In this document: one piece after another, positions 1-5,298 of the stretch
How the letters are laid out: each line of letters starts with the position of its first letter
Numbering within the stretch: position 1 is the stretch's first letter
DNA from: Actinomycetota bacterium
GTDB lineage: Bacteria > Actinomycetota > Actinomycetes > S36-B12
Direction: 5' to 3'
Assembly: GCA_027729865.1 (NCBI GenBank)
Contig: JAQCBM010000152.1
Coordinates: 1 to 5,298, forward strand
Length of the DNA stretch: 5,298 nt
Position numbers and translations under genes: made by a program
Notes under the pieces: generated by a model
The model's input: only the letters and a program-made list of their open reading frames with translations
Databases searched by the model: none
What the model was told of the DNA's origin: nothing

Positions 1-2
1 TC

Positions 3-647
3 GTGGATATACCACTGGTTTCGCTAATAGCAAGCAAGGGCAAGCCGGTCATCATCTCAACGGGTATAGCGACCGACACGGAGATCCGGGAGGCTGTTGA
101 TGCGTGCCGTGACGTTGGCAACGACCAGGTAATTCTGTTGCAGTGCACCTCGGGTTACCCGACACCACCTGACGAACTCAACATGCGAACGCTCCCCGAC
201 ATGCGCGATCGGTTCGGTTTTAGCGTCGGGTTATCGGATCACACGATGAGCAACACCGCCGCCATAATTGGGGTTTCTCTCGGCGCCGTGGTCATTGAAA
301 AGCACTTCACACTTGATCGCACCGCGAGCGGACCCGACTCGGCTTTCTCGCTTGAACCAAAGGAACTCGCGGAATTGGTCGCGGTCATCCGGGAGACCGA
401 GCAAGCACTCGGAACCGTGACCTATGATCTTGCGCCGAGCGCTCGTGCCAGCCGTTCACACTCGAGGTCGCTCTTCGTCGTTGAGGACGTAAGCGCGGGA
501 GAGCCAGTGACCGAAACAAATGTTCGGTCTATTCGTCCTGCTGATGGCCTGCGGCCAGCACTCTTCGCTGAGATCAAAGGTCGCCGCTTCCGAGCGAACA
601 CCGCAAGGGGCACCCCGCTCACCCTCGACCTCCTCGAGGATGCGTAG
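3..647 (+). CDS. pseI: Pseudaminic acid synthase (NeuB family), 5'-truncated by the window edge
   Basis: This family condenses phosphoenolpyruvate with a six-carbon N-acetylated amino sugar to make a nine-carbon nonulosonic acid in the cytoplasm. The frame is open from the first bases and the GTG at position 3 matches an internal Val of the family pattern EIVDIPL, so the true start lies upstream. Full-length members have about 340-350 residues, so roughly 130 are missing. Counting from position 3, the barrel retains STG (19-21), QCTSGYP (47-53), GLSDHT (76-81) and EKHFT (99-103); the two histidines correspond to the metal ligands of NeuB. A C-terminal SAF (antifreeze-like) domain runs from about residue 154 to 214, with the NVRSIRP segment (173-179) that supplies the substrate-contacting arginine. 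The CTS motif and NVRS-RP-GL-P pattern favour PseI over NeuB or LegI, but the exact sugar cannot be proved from this fragment. The amidotransferase genes downstream fit a pseudaminic acid pathway. The family call is near certain; the PseI subtype is probable. Confidence 0.88.
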   Translation: MDIPLVSLIASKGKPVIISTGIATDTEIREAVDACRDVGNDQVILLQCTSGYPTPPDELNMRTLPDMRDRFGFSVGLSDHTMSNTAAIIGVSLGAVVIEKHFTLDRTASGPDSAFSLEPKELAELVAVIRETEQALGTVTYDLAPSARASRSHSRSLFVVEDVSAGEPVTETNVRSIRPADGLRPALFAEIKGRRFRANTARGTPLTLDLLEDA

Positions 648-1386
648 ATACCTCGGGGCCTTATCCGCGCGGGCGAGAACTATGCAGAAGCTGCGTTGCA
701 AGGTCCAAGTACCTCGGATTCTTCGCTGTCGTTAATTTACGCTCGACCGAGGATTCATCCGACGCGCCCGCCGGAGAGAGGCGCTCGTTCGGTCTAAGGG
801 GGTCGACTTGCTTGGCATGATGCCCTCGGGATCCTTCTTCAGCCGCATGAGGTTGAGGATTTGCTCCAGCCCTCTCGTGGAGTGCTCGACCGCAGCGGCG
901 TTACCGGGACGTGCCTCGTCACTGGCCTATCTTGGGTCAGCGATCGATGCGCGGAGGGGGCGGTCGTGGCGCCAGGAGTGTTGGTGGCGCACAATGACCG
1001 TGCCTTTTACACCGGCGCCTGAGTGGACGGTCTGGCCCACGAGGGCGATCACGGCATGCGAGAGGTCACCAACATGGACACGGATGGGTCACCGATGTGT
1101 TGCACGGAGGGGTCCGCTTTGAGCTCATCAACCATCAAACATCGCTCGACTTGAGCGGTCCGAAGTGCACTACGCGGGTGAGAATTCTGGGAAGGATCTT
1201 GTGGGCTTGAAGTCGATGGGTGGAACGAGGGTCAGAACTCGGCCGGGTCCGTACGCAGATCTTCCTGTGAGGCCCGAGTTTGATGGGCTGTATACAGTTT
1301 CTATATGTCGTCTCTGCTCGTTGCTCCGTGGGTCACATGATTGCCGAATGGTCCCTGCGGTTGCATCGGGCGAGATTCATTGTCTG
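648..1386. other. Long gap without a convincing gene, possibly degenerate coding DNA
   Basis: About 740 bases separate the pseI-like stop from the first amidotransferase gene, in a region where other genes touch or overlap. A plus-strand open frame at 808-1122 encodes 104 residues rich in Arg, Trp and Cys with no recognisable motif and reads like a shadow. On the minus strand, 732-926 is open for 64 codons without a usable early start and has a protein-like stretch containing GLEQILNLMRLKKDPEG; upstream the same frame continues to 1089 but is broken by a TAG at 927-929 and a TGA at 1089-1091. On the plus strand, the frame at 798-1019 contains AVVAPGVLVAHNDRAF and ends at TGA. None matches a family I recognise. 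I see no tRNA, inverted-repeat pair, insertion-sequence end or strong terminator. The last 100 bases probably carry the promoter and leader of the downstream genes. The stretch may be a decayed gene or inserted remnant, which is inference. Confidence 0.5.
1280..1307 (+). promoter_or_regulatory. Possible sigma-70-type promoter for the amidotransferase operon
   Basis: TTGATG (1280-1285) and TATATG (1302-1307) are separated by 16 bases, and each matches four of six consensus positions. They sit in a locally AT-richer patch within GC-rich DNA, about 80 bases before the ATG at 1387. Transcription from here would give a leader of about 70 bases. The position just before a tight four-gene run is sensible, but matches this weak also occur by chance. 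Confidence 0.25.
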
Positions 1387-2529
1387 ATGCGTTTTTGCAG
1401 CACCTGCCTCGTGCCGGATACTCGCCCGAACGGTCGCTTCGATGTTGAGGGTCGATGCCAAGCCTGCACGTTCGCAGAGCAGCAGGGCCACGTCGATTTC
1501 GAACAACGCCTTGTCGAACTGGAGGAACGTCTCGAGCGGCTGGTGAGGCATCGTCGGCGCCATCGATGGCATTGCATCGTTGGTGTGAGCGGTGGTAAGG
1601 ACAGTCACCGGCAGGCGCTGTGGGTGCGTGATCGACTTGGTCTACGCCCGTTGCTCGTGTCGATTGGGTATCCGCCCAGGCAGCAGGCGGAGGTGGGTCC
1701 CAAGAACCTGTCGAACCTGGCAGCCCTCGGTTTTGACTGCCTCACGATCCTGCCGGGGCCGGTTACGTCGCGGCAGCTCGTGAGAGATGGCTTCCTACGT
1801 TTTGGGAACTGGCAGAAGGCAACCGAGATGGCGTTGTTCTCGGGGGTTCAGCAGGCAGCGATCGCACGACACATTGACCTTGTCCTGTGGGGTGAGAACC
1901 CTGCTCTTCAGGTCGGAGACTTGGGTTCATTGGGCGTGGACATGTGGGATGCTAACAACCTCAGGAATCTCAACACTCTCGCGGGTGGGGATATTGACTG
2001 GTTCCACGAAGTGCTGGATGATCGCCGGAGCACGACTCTTTACAGGTTCCCGACTCACCTAGAGCTCGAGCGAGACGGGGTCAATACTGTGTTTCTCGGC
2101 CCGGGCTGGTCGGATTGGTCGTTCGCTCAGAACACAGCGGCGGCTCTCCTGCAGGGGTTCAACTTGCGCAGCGATACCCCCGAGGCCACCGGAGATCTGT
2201 ACGGCTCCTGCCAGATCGATGAGGACTGGACGATCGTCAACGGGATGATCAAGTGGTTCAAGTTCGGGTTCTCCCAAGGCACTGAGGAGGCGAACGCGCT
2301 CATCCGCGCAGGTCTAATCAGTCGGGAGCAGGGTGTTGAGATTGCGCGACGTCTGGATGGGGCGTGCGATGACGCGTACATCGAGTCGTTCTGCACCTAC
2401 ATCGGTCTCAGTCTGAACGAGTTCTGGGGTGAGGTGAGGCGCTGGGTGAACAGAGAACTGTTCGATATTCCAAGCACCGGGCGACCAGTTCCGAAGTTCG
2501 TCCCCGGAACTGATCTCGAGGGGAGTTGA
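1387..2529 (+). CDS. N-acetyl sugar amidotransferase (WbuX/PseA/WbpG family), catalytically intact
   Basis: Members use ATP and ammonia to convert an N-acetyl group on a sugar to an acetamidino group; PseA of Campylobacter acts on pseudaminic acid and WbpG on a Pseudomonas O-antigen sugar. This protein has 380 residues, the usual size. It opens with a four-cysteine zinc-type motif (Cys4, 7, 24, 27) in the pattern CSTCLVPDTRP...GRCQAC. Next come a charged Arg/His-rich linker (about 53-61), the PP-loop ATP-binding motif SGGKDS (68-73), the KNLSNL segment (106-111), and WGEN (168-171), matching the family's YGEN-type motif. The C-terminal part has the KWFKFGF-GT-EAN-LIRAGLISRE pattern typical of the family. 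The ATG at 1387 is chosen because homologues begin two or three residues before the first Cys; its ribosome site (GGGCGAG, 1368-1374) is weak and distant. The frame is open further upstream (ATG 1348, GTG 1165), but that extension does not look like the family. HisH and HisF partners follow directly and should supply ammonia. Confidence 0.9.
   Translation: MRFCSTCLVPDTRPNGRFDVEGRCQACTFAEQQGHVDFEQRLVELEERLERLVRHRRRHRWHCIVGVSGGKDSHRQALWVRDRLGLRPLLVSIGYPPRQQAEVGPKNLSNLAALGFDCLTILPGPVTSRQLVRDGFLRFGNWQKATEMALFSGVQQAAIARHIDLVLWGENPALQVGDLGSLGVDMWDANNLRNLNTLAGGDIDWFHEVLDDRRSTTLYRFPTHLELERDGVNTVFLGPGWSDWSFAQNTAAALLQGFNLRSDTPEATGDLYGSCQIDEDWTIVNGMIKWFKFGFSQGTEEANALIRAGLISREQGVEIARRLDGACDDAYIESFCTYIGLSLNEFWGEVRRWVNRELFDIPSTGRPVPKFVPGTDLEGS
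2518..2525 (+). promoter_or_regulatory. Ribosome binding site that decides the hisH-like start
   Basis: The purine run GAGGGGAG lies inside the last codons of the preceding gene. It is 9 bases before GTG 2535 but directly abuts the alternative TTG at 2526, so it supports GTG 2535 as the start and implies translational coupling to the upstream gene. Confidence 0.6.
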
Positions 2530-2534
2530 GTCGC

Positions 2535-3164
2535 GTGTTGCGGTCAACCTCTCGAATAAGTGTTGTGGTTATCGACTATGGGGTCGGGAATGTGCACTCT
2601 GTCGCGGCCGTGTTTCGACAGCTCGGGCACCGAGTCGAGATCACGGAGAACTTAGGCGACATGGAGGCATGTGACCTTGCGGTGCTTCCAGGAGTTGGTT
2701 CAGCGAAAGAAGCTCTGCCCAAGGTGAGGCACTCGGGTGCGGCGGAGGCGATCAAGGCGAGGACGGAGGCCGGACGACCAACCATCGGTATTTGTCTCGG
2801 CGCTCAACTTCTGTTTGGATCGAATGAGGAAGCTGATGGGGCCCCTGGACTTGCGGTCTTCGAGGGATCCGTGCGAAGAGTCCAAGGGAAGGGAACGAAC
2901 ACTGGATGGCGCCGACTTGACTTCGATGAGTTGCGCGGTCTCGGACTCGCCCGCGGGCTTCGTTCGTCGTCCACGTTCTTCTTCAATCACGAATTTGGAA
3001 TGGCCATCGATGGAACAGACTTCACCTGCGTTCACGCGGTTGAGCCGAGGTTGCCAGCGCTGGTCGCTCGAGGATCAACCATGGCGATCCAGTTCCACCC
3101 CGAGAAGAGCCAGGCATCGGGAATTCGACTAATCAGAAATGTGATCGACTATGTCGGTTCCTAA
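2535..3164 (+). CDS. HisH-type glutamine amidotransferase for sugar amidination (WbuY-like)
   Basis: This is a class I (triad) glutaminase that hydrolyses glutamine and hands ammonia to a HisF-type partner. At 209 residues it has the size of HisH. The N-terminus has VVVIDYGVGN (10-19), followed by LPGVGS (51-56), the nucleophile motif GICLGAQLLF with Cys87 (85-94), and the His188-Glu190 pair in QFHPEKSQ (186-193). The triad is therefore complete. The segment TGWRRL (123-128) replaces the usual GW-x-L of HisH, and FFFNHEF (148-154) replaces the YFVHSY-like loop near the oxyanion region. Lys191 matches the HisH lysine that salt-bridges to HisF. GTG 2535 is preferred over TTG 2526 because of the well-spaced upstream purine run. 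The gene begins 5 bases after the amidotransferase stop and overlaps the hisF-like gene by 14 bases. The context argues against histidine biosynthesis: no other his gene is present, and both flanking genes belong to the sugar amidotransferase family. Confidence 0.9.
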   Translation: MLRSTSRISVVVIDYGVGNVHSVAAVFRQLGHRVEITENLGDMEACDLAVLPGVGSAKEALPKVRHSGAAEAIKARTEAGRPTIGICLGAQLLFGSNEEADGAPGLAVFEGSVRRVQGKGTNTGWRRLDFDELRGLGLARGLRSSSTFFFNHEFGMAIDGTDFTCVHAVEPRLPALVARGSTMAIQFHPEKSQASGIRLIRNVIDYVGS

Positions 3165-3912
3165 GCGACTCATCGCTGTCTTGAACTGGCGCGGCGGAGC
3201 GATGGTCAAGTCGTACAGGTACTCGCTGTGGCGACCCGCTATGCGCTTGTCGGCGTCGCTTCGAGTGCTTGATCGGTGGCAACTCGACGAGATTGTTCTC
3301 TTGGACATCTCTCGGGGTGAGGGAGTTGACGAAGTCTTGCTCGACAGTGTCGCTGGCCTTGACCTCACTACTCCTCTTGCAGTCGGAGGAGGAATTCGGG
3401 GGCGAGAGGATGTCGAACGTGTCTTGGAATCTGGGGCGGATCGAATCGTGCTCGAGTCAGTGCTGTTCGATCAACCAGACGCAGCGCGGTCCATCGTCGA
3501 CATGGTTGGGCGCCAAGCGATTATCGGTTCGATACCAGTGACGGCCTCCTCCGAGGAGATCTCTGTGTGGCGCCCCGTCGGCAACGTGAGTCAACCGCCG
3601 CTCGACGTAGTGCGACGGTGGTTCGATGACGGACTTGTCGGTGAGGTGATGGTGACGGACGTTGAGGCAGAGGGCTACAGCGGACGCTTCTCGCCGAACC
3701 TGCCCCACACTTTTGCGCAGTTACCCCCGAACTCAGTCATTTGGTTCGGAGGGCTCGGCGCTGCAGAGGGAGCCCGAGTCCTTCGGCTACCGATTACCGC
3801 AGGTGTTGCCTTCGGGAATCCCTTGCATCACAGTGAGTTGGCAGCTGTCTCACTGAGGAGCGCGCTGAAGAAGGGCGATACGTCGCTACTGCGCGGATGG
3901 AGCCCCGCGTGA
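3151..3912 (+). CDS. HisF-like barrel protein for sugar amidination (WbuZ-like), without HisF catalytic aspartates
   Basis: This is a beta/alpha barrel of 253 residues, the HisF length. In histidine synthesis HisF cyclises PRFAR with ammonia from HisH; the WbuZ branch instead serves N-acetyl sugar amidation. HisF landmarks are present: RLIAVLNWRGG-MVK (6-20), DEIVLLDIS (46-54), AVGGGI (77-82), GADRIV (95-100), GEVMVTDVEAEG (164-175) and WFGGLG. Aligned to Thermotoga HisF, catalytic Asp11 is Asn12 and catalytic Asp130 is Pro129, so cyclase chemistry is not expected. The four ammonia-gate positions (Arg5, Glu46, Lys99, Glu167) appear as Arg6, Glu47, Arg98 and Glu165, and the HisH-contacting Asp98 appears as Asp97. 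This fits a tunnel protein that passes ammonia to the neighbouring amidotransferase. The ATG at 3151 lies inside the end of the hisH-like gene and has no clear ribosome site, which points to coupled translation. Alignments were made by eye from remembered family sequences. Confidence 0.88.
   Translation: MSVPKRLIAVLNWRGGAMVKSYRYSLWRPAMRLSASLRVLDRWQLDEIVLLDISRGEGVDEVLLDSVAGLDLTTPLAVGGGIRGREDVERVLESGADRIVLESVLFDQPDAARSIVDMVGRQAIIGSIPVTASSEEISVWRPVGNVSQPPLDVVRRWFDDGLVGEVMVTDVEAEGYSGRFSPNLPHTFAQLPPNSVIWFGGLGAAEGARVLRLPITAGVAFGNPLHHSELAAVSLRSALKKGDTSLLRGWSPA
3899..3902 (+). promoter_or_regulatory. Ribosome binding site supporting the GTG start of the second amidotransferase-like gene
   Basis: GGAG lies 6 bases before GTG 3909, whose last two bases are shared with the TGA of the hisF-like gene in a GTGA overlap. 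The alternative ATG at 3897 has no purine-rich element at a suitable distance, so GTG 3909 is preferred, though not certain. Confidence 0.45.
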
Positions 3913-5135
3913 CGAGGAGCCGTTGCACTCGGTGCCTCTATTGGTCTGACCATCCTCTGGGGATCACCTTCGATGACGATGGGGTGTGCTCGGGATGTCG
4001 AACGCACATCGAGAAGACAACTCTCGACTGGGACGCCCGACTGAGCATGCTTGACTCGCGCCTTGGGCGACTACTTCGCCGGCGGACTCCTGACTATGAC
4101 TGCGTTGTGCCGGTCCGAGGAACCCCCGAGTACTTCTACGAGATCGAGTTCTTGACCCAGCGACTAGGCCTTCGAGTCCTCGCGGTCAACTACAACTCAC
4201 AGTTCAACAGCGCGGTCGGAATTCGAAATCTGGCGCGCTTGCGGGACCGCTTCGACCTCGATTTCATGGGTTACACGTCGAACCCTGTCTCGTATCGCAA
4301 GCTCGTTCGGGAGTCGATTCTTCAGTTCGGCACAGTGAGATGGCCGGCGTTAGCGGGCGAGACGCAGTTACCGGTTCGTGTGGCGTTGGAGCGGCGCGTT
4401 CCGATGGTCATCTGGCCATTTCACCAACCGACGGAGATGGTGGGCACGCACTCGTATACCGAGGAGGTCGAGATGTCGCGAGCATCCAGGCATTCGTTCG
4501 ACTTGATGGGTGTCGAGCCTGGCGACTTCGTAACGCACCGAGGGTTGGTGCAGGACTACGAGGTGGAGGACCTGCTCTATCCCGGTGATGGCGAGCTGCA
4601 CCGAAGCGGACTGGTTGGTCTCTACCTGGCGAACTATCTCCCGTGGGACAGCCGTCGGTATGCGGAGCACGCGGTGGACGAACTCGGAGCGATCGCCGCG
4701 CGGAATTCTCGGACCTTCGACACCTACGATCGCGTGGATGACTTGGTGTACATGGGACTCCATGACCTTCTCAAGGTTGCCAAGTACGGTTACGGGAGAG
4801 TGACCGACTCGCTGTGTAGAGAGATTCGATTCGGCAGAGTGGATCGCGCGACGGCGATAGAACTTGAGGCCCACTTCCTCGCCGAGTATCCGCGTCGTCT
4901 CCTCGAACTCTTCGGTGACTGGATCGGGGCCAACGAGGCTGCGGTCGACTGGATCATCAATTGGGAGATGAATGGCCGACTCTTCCCTACGGACGTCGAA
5001 TGGGCGGCTCAACCCGATGACCATCTGAGTGCGCCGGCCCGATCGTTCATCGCGAGTTTCATGACCAACGCTGATCCGTTAGTCATGGATTCCTCCTTCA
5101 CCTTGATCGGGAAGGGACTCGCGCTCGACGAGTGA
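3909..5135 (+). CDS. Second WbuX/PseA-family protein with a lost ATP-binding loop (possible pseudoenzyme)
   Basis: The protein has 408 residues from GTG 3909, or 412 from ATG 3897. Family membership rests on the N-terminal cysteine motif CTRC...GVCSGC (Cys6, 9, 27, 30), the LDWDARL segment that follows, NYNSQFNSAVGIRNLARL after the nucleotide-binding strand, and a C-terminal half with NYLPWDSRRYAEHA, FDTYDRVDDLVYMG and LLKVAKYGYGRVTD, all characteristic of N-acetyl sugar amidotransferases. The catalytic loop is not kept: where the upstream paralogue has SGGKDS this protein has RGTPEY (residues 70-75, bases 4116-4133), and the WGEN motif is WPFH (bases 4413-4424). ATP activation by the normal route is therefore unlikely. 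Because the frame is intact over 408 codons and the other motifs are preserved, this looks like a maintained protein rather than a decaying duplicate. It may form a complex with the intact paralogue, bind the sugar, or act differently; these are inferences. It is the last gene of the run, overlapping the hisF-like gene by 4 bases (16 if ATG 3897 is used). Confidence 0.85.
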   Translation: MTRSRCTRCLYWSDHPLGITFDDDGVCSGCRTHIEKTTLDWDARLSMLDSRLGRLLRRRTPDYDCVVPVRGTPEYFYEIEFLTQRLGLRVLAVNYNSQFNSAVGIRNLARLRDRFDLDFMGYTSNPVSYRKLVRESILQFGTVRWPALAGETQLPVRVALERRVPMVIWPFHQPTEMVGTHSYTEEVEMSRASRHSFDLMGVEPGDFVTHRGLVQDYEVEDLLYPGDGELHRSGLVGLYLANYLPWDSRRYAEHAVDELGAIAARNSRTFDTYDRVDDLVYMGLHDLLKVAKYGYGRVTDSLCREIRFGRVDRATAIELEAHFLAEYPRRLLELFGDWIGANEAAVDWIINWEMNGRLFPTDVEWAAQPDDHLSAPARSFIASFMTNADPLVMDSSFTLIGKGLALDE

Positions 5136-5142
5136 GGGTCGT

Positions 5143-5298
5143 TCAGGGACTTGAGCCGGTGAGGTCGACGAACTCGTTCATGATGCGAGGCAGGTCGAAG
5201 TCTTTCGGGGTGTAGACCGCTGCGACTCCTGCTCCGGCGAGCACTGGGCGATCCTCCTCGGGAATGATGCCGCCGACCACGATCGGGGCGGTCACGCC
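5143..5298 (-). CDS. C-terminal end of a cobalamin-binding acyl-CoA mutase domain (partial)
   Basis: Reading the minus strand from the window edge gives 51 residues before a TGA at 5145-5143. They contain PIVVGGIIPEED near the start, GAGVAAVYTPKDFDL in the middle and RIMNEFVDL near the end. This is the terminal strand and helix of the B12-binding domain found in methylmalonyl-CoA mutase, ethylmalonyl-CoA mutase (MeaA type) and the small subunit of isobutyryl-CoA mutase. The TPKDFDL-RIM ending resembles the MeaA and isobutyryl-CoA mutase branches, but the catalytic domain and the cobalamin-ligating DxHxxG motif lie outside the window, so substrate and subunit type cannot be fixed. These enzymes carry out carbon-skeleton rearrangements of acyl-CoA esters with adenosylcobalamin in the cytoplasm. 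The gene converges on the amidotransferase cluster and marks the edge of that cluster with unrelated central metabolism. Confidence 0.82.
   Translation of the reverse strand, partial: GVTAPIVVGGIIPEEDRPVLAGAGVAAVYTPKDFDLPRIMNEFVDLTGSSP

Noticed and set aside
3..5. GTG at position 3 as the true start of the synthase
   Set aside because: It falls at a conserved internal position of the barrel (EIVDIPL pattern), and about 130 family residues would be missing.
711..784. Short inverted repeats (CCTCGG/CCGAGG at 711-752 and GCGCC/GGCGC at 764-784) as a terminator after the synthase gene
   Set aside because: Stems are only 5-6 bp with loops of 11 to 30 bases and no T-run follows, so they are within what chance gives in GC-rich DNA.
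808..1122. Plus-strand open frame of 104 codons in the gap
   Set aside because: Its composition (many Arg, Trp, Cys and Ser) and lack of motifs look like an out-of-frame translation, and no convincing ribosome site or homologue is evident.
1165..1386. N-terminal extension of the first amidotransferase gene back to GTG 1165 or ATG 1348
   Set aside because: The family begins two or three residues before the first zinc-type cysteine, which fits ATG 1387. The extra residues show no family similarity and the interval fits a leader with a promoter-like pair.
2535..3912. Genuine histidine biosynthesis hisH-hisF genes
   Set aside because: Both flanking genes are sugar amidotransferase family members, no other his genes are present, and the HisF-like protein lacks both catalytic aspartates.
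4368..5024. Long minus-strand open frame of 218 codons
   Set aside because: It lies entirely antisense to the second amidotransferase-like gene, shows no family motif, and long antisense frames are expected in GC-rich coding DNA.
3151..5298. Base-composition contrast marking the cluster as recently transferred
   Set aside because: Hand inspection of third codon positions in the hisF-like gene and the mutase tail showed only a small difference, too weak on such short samples to argue for transfer.

Overview
The window reads as high-GC, probably actinobacterial DNA: GC-rich third codon positions, frequent GTG starts, tightly overlapping genes, and a cobalamin-binding acyl-CoA mutase tail of a type common in Actinobacteria. 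No rRNA or other phylogenetic marker is present, so this assignment is an inference. Almost all of the window is one plus-strand cluster for a surface or flagellar nonulosonic acid (sialic-acid-like sugar) and its amidination.

Layout. Positions 3-647 hold the C-terminal two thirds of a NeuB-family synthase, best matched to pseudaminic acid synthase PseI; its start lies before the window. Positions 648-1386 form a gap of about 740 bases with no convincing gene. Four plus-strand genes follow, packed with a 5-nt gap and then overlaps: an N-acetyl sugar amidotransferase of the WbuX/PseA/WbpG family (1387-2529), a HisH-type glutaminase (2535-3164), a HisF/WbuZ-type barrel protein (3151-3912), and a second WbuX/PseA-family protein (3909-5135). 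A minus-strand gene, present only as its last 51 codons (5143-5298), is the end of a cobalamin-binding domain of a methylmalonyl-CoA-mutase-like enzyme. It converges on the cluster with 7 bases between stop codons and is functionally unrelated.

How it likely works. HisH releases ammonia from glutamine, the HisF-like barrel passes the ammonia through its core, and the WbuX/PseA enzyme uses ATP to activate an N-acetyl group of the sugar and exchange its carbonyl oxygen for nitrogen, giving an acetamidino group. A neighbouring PseI gene suggests pseudaminic acid as the acceptor, as in the Campylobacter jejuni set pseI-pseA-hisH-hisF.

Two points stand out. The second WbuX/PseA-family protein keeps the zinc-type cysteines and overall family pattern but has lost the ATP-binding SGGKDS loop (RGTPEY instead), so it looks like a non-catalytic partner or a repurposed enzyme. 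The HisF-like protein lacks both catalytic aspartates of true HisF, yet keeps the residues of the ammonia gate and the HisH contact, as expected for a pure ammonia conduit.
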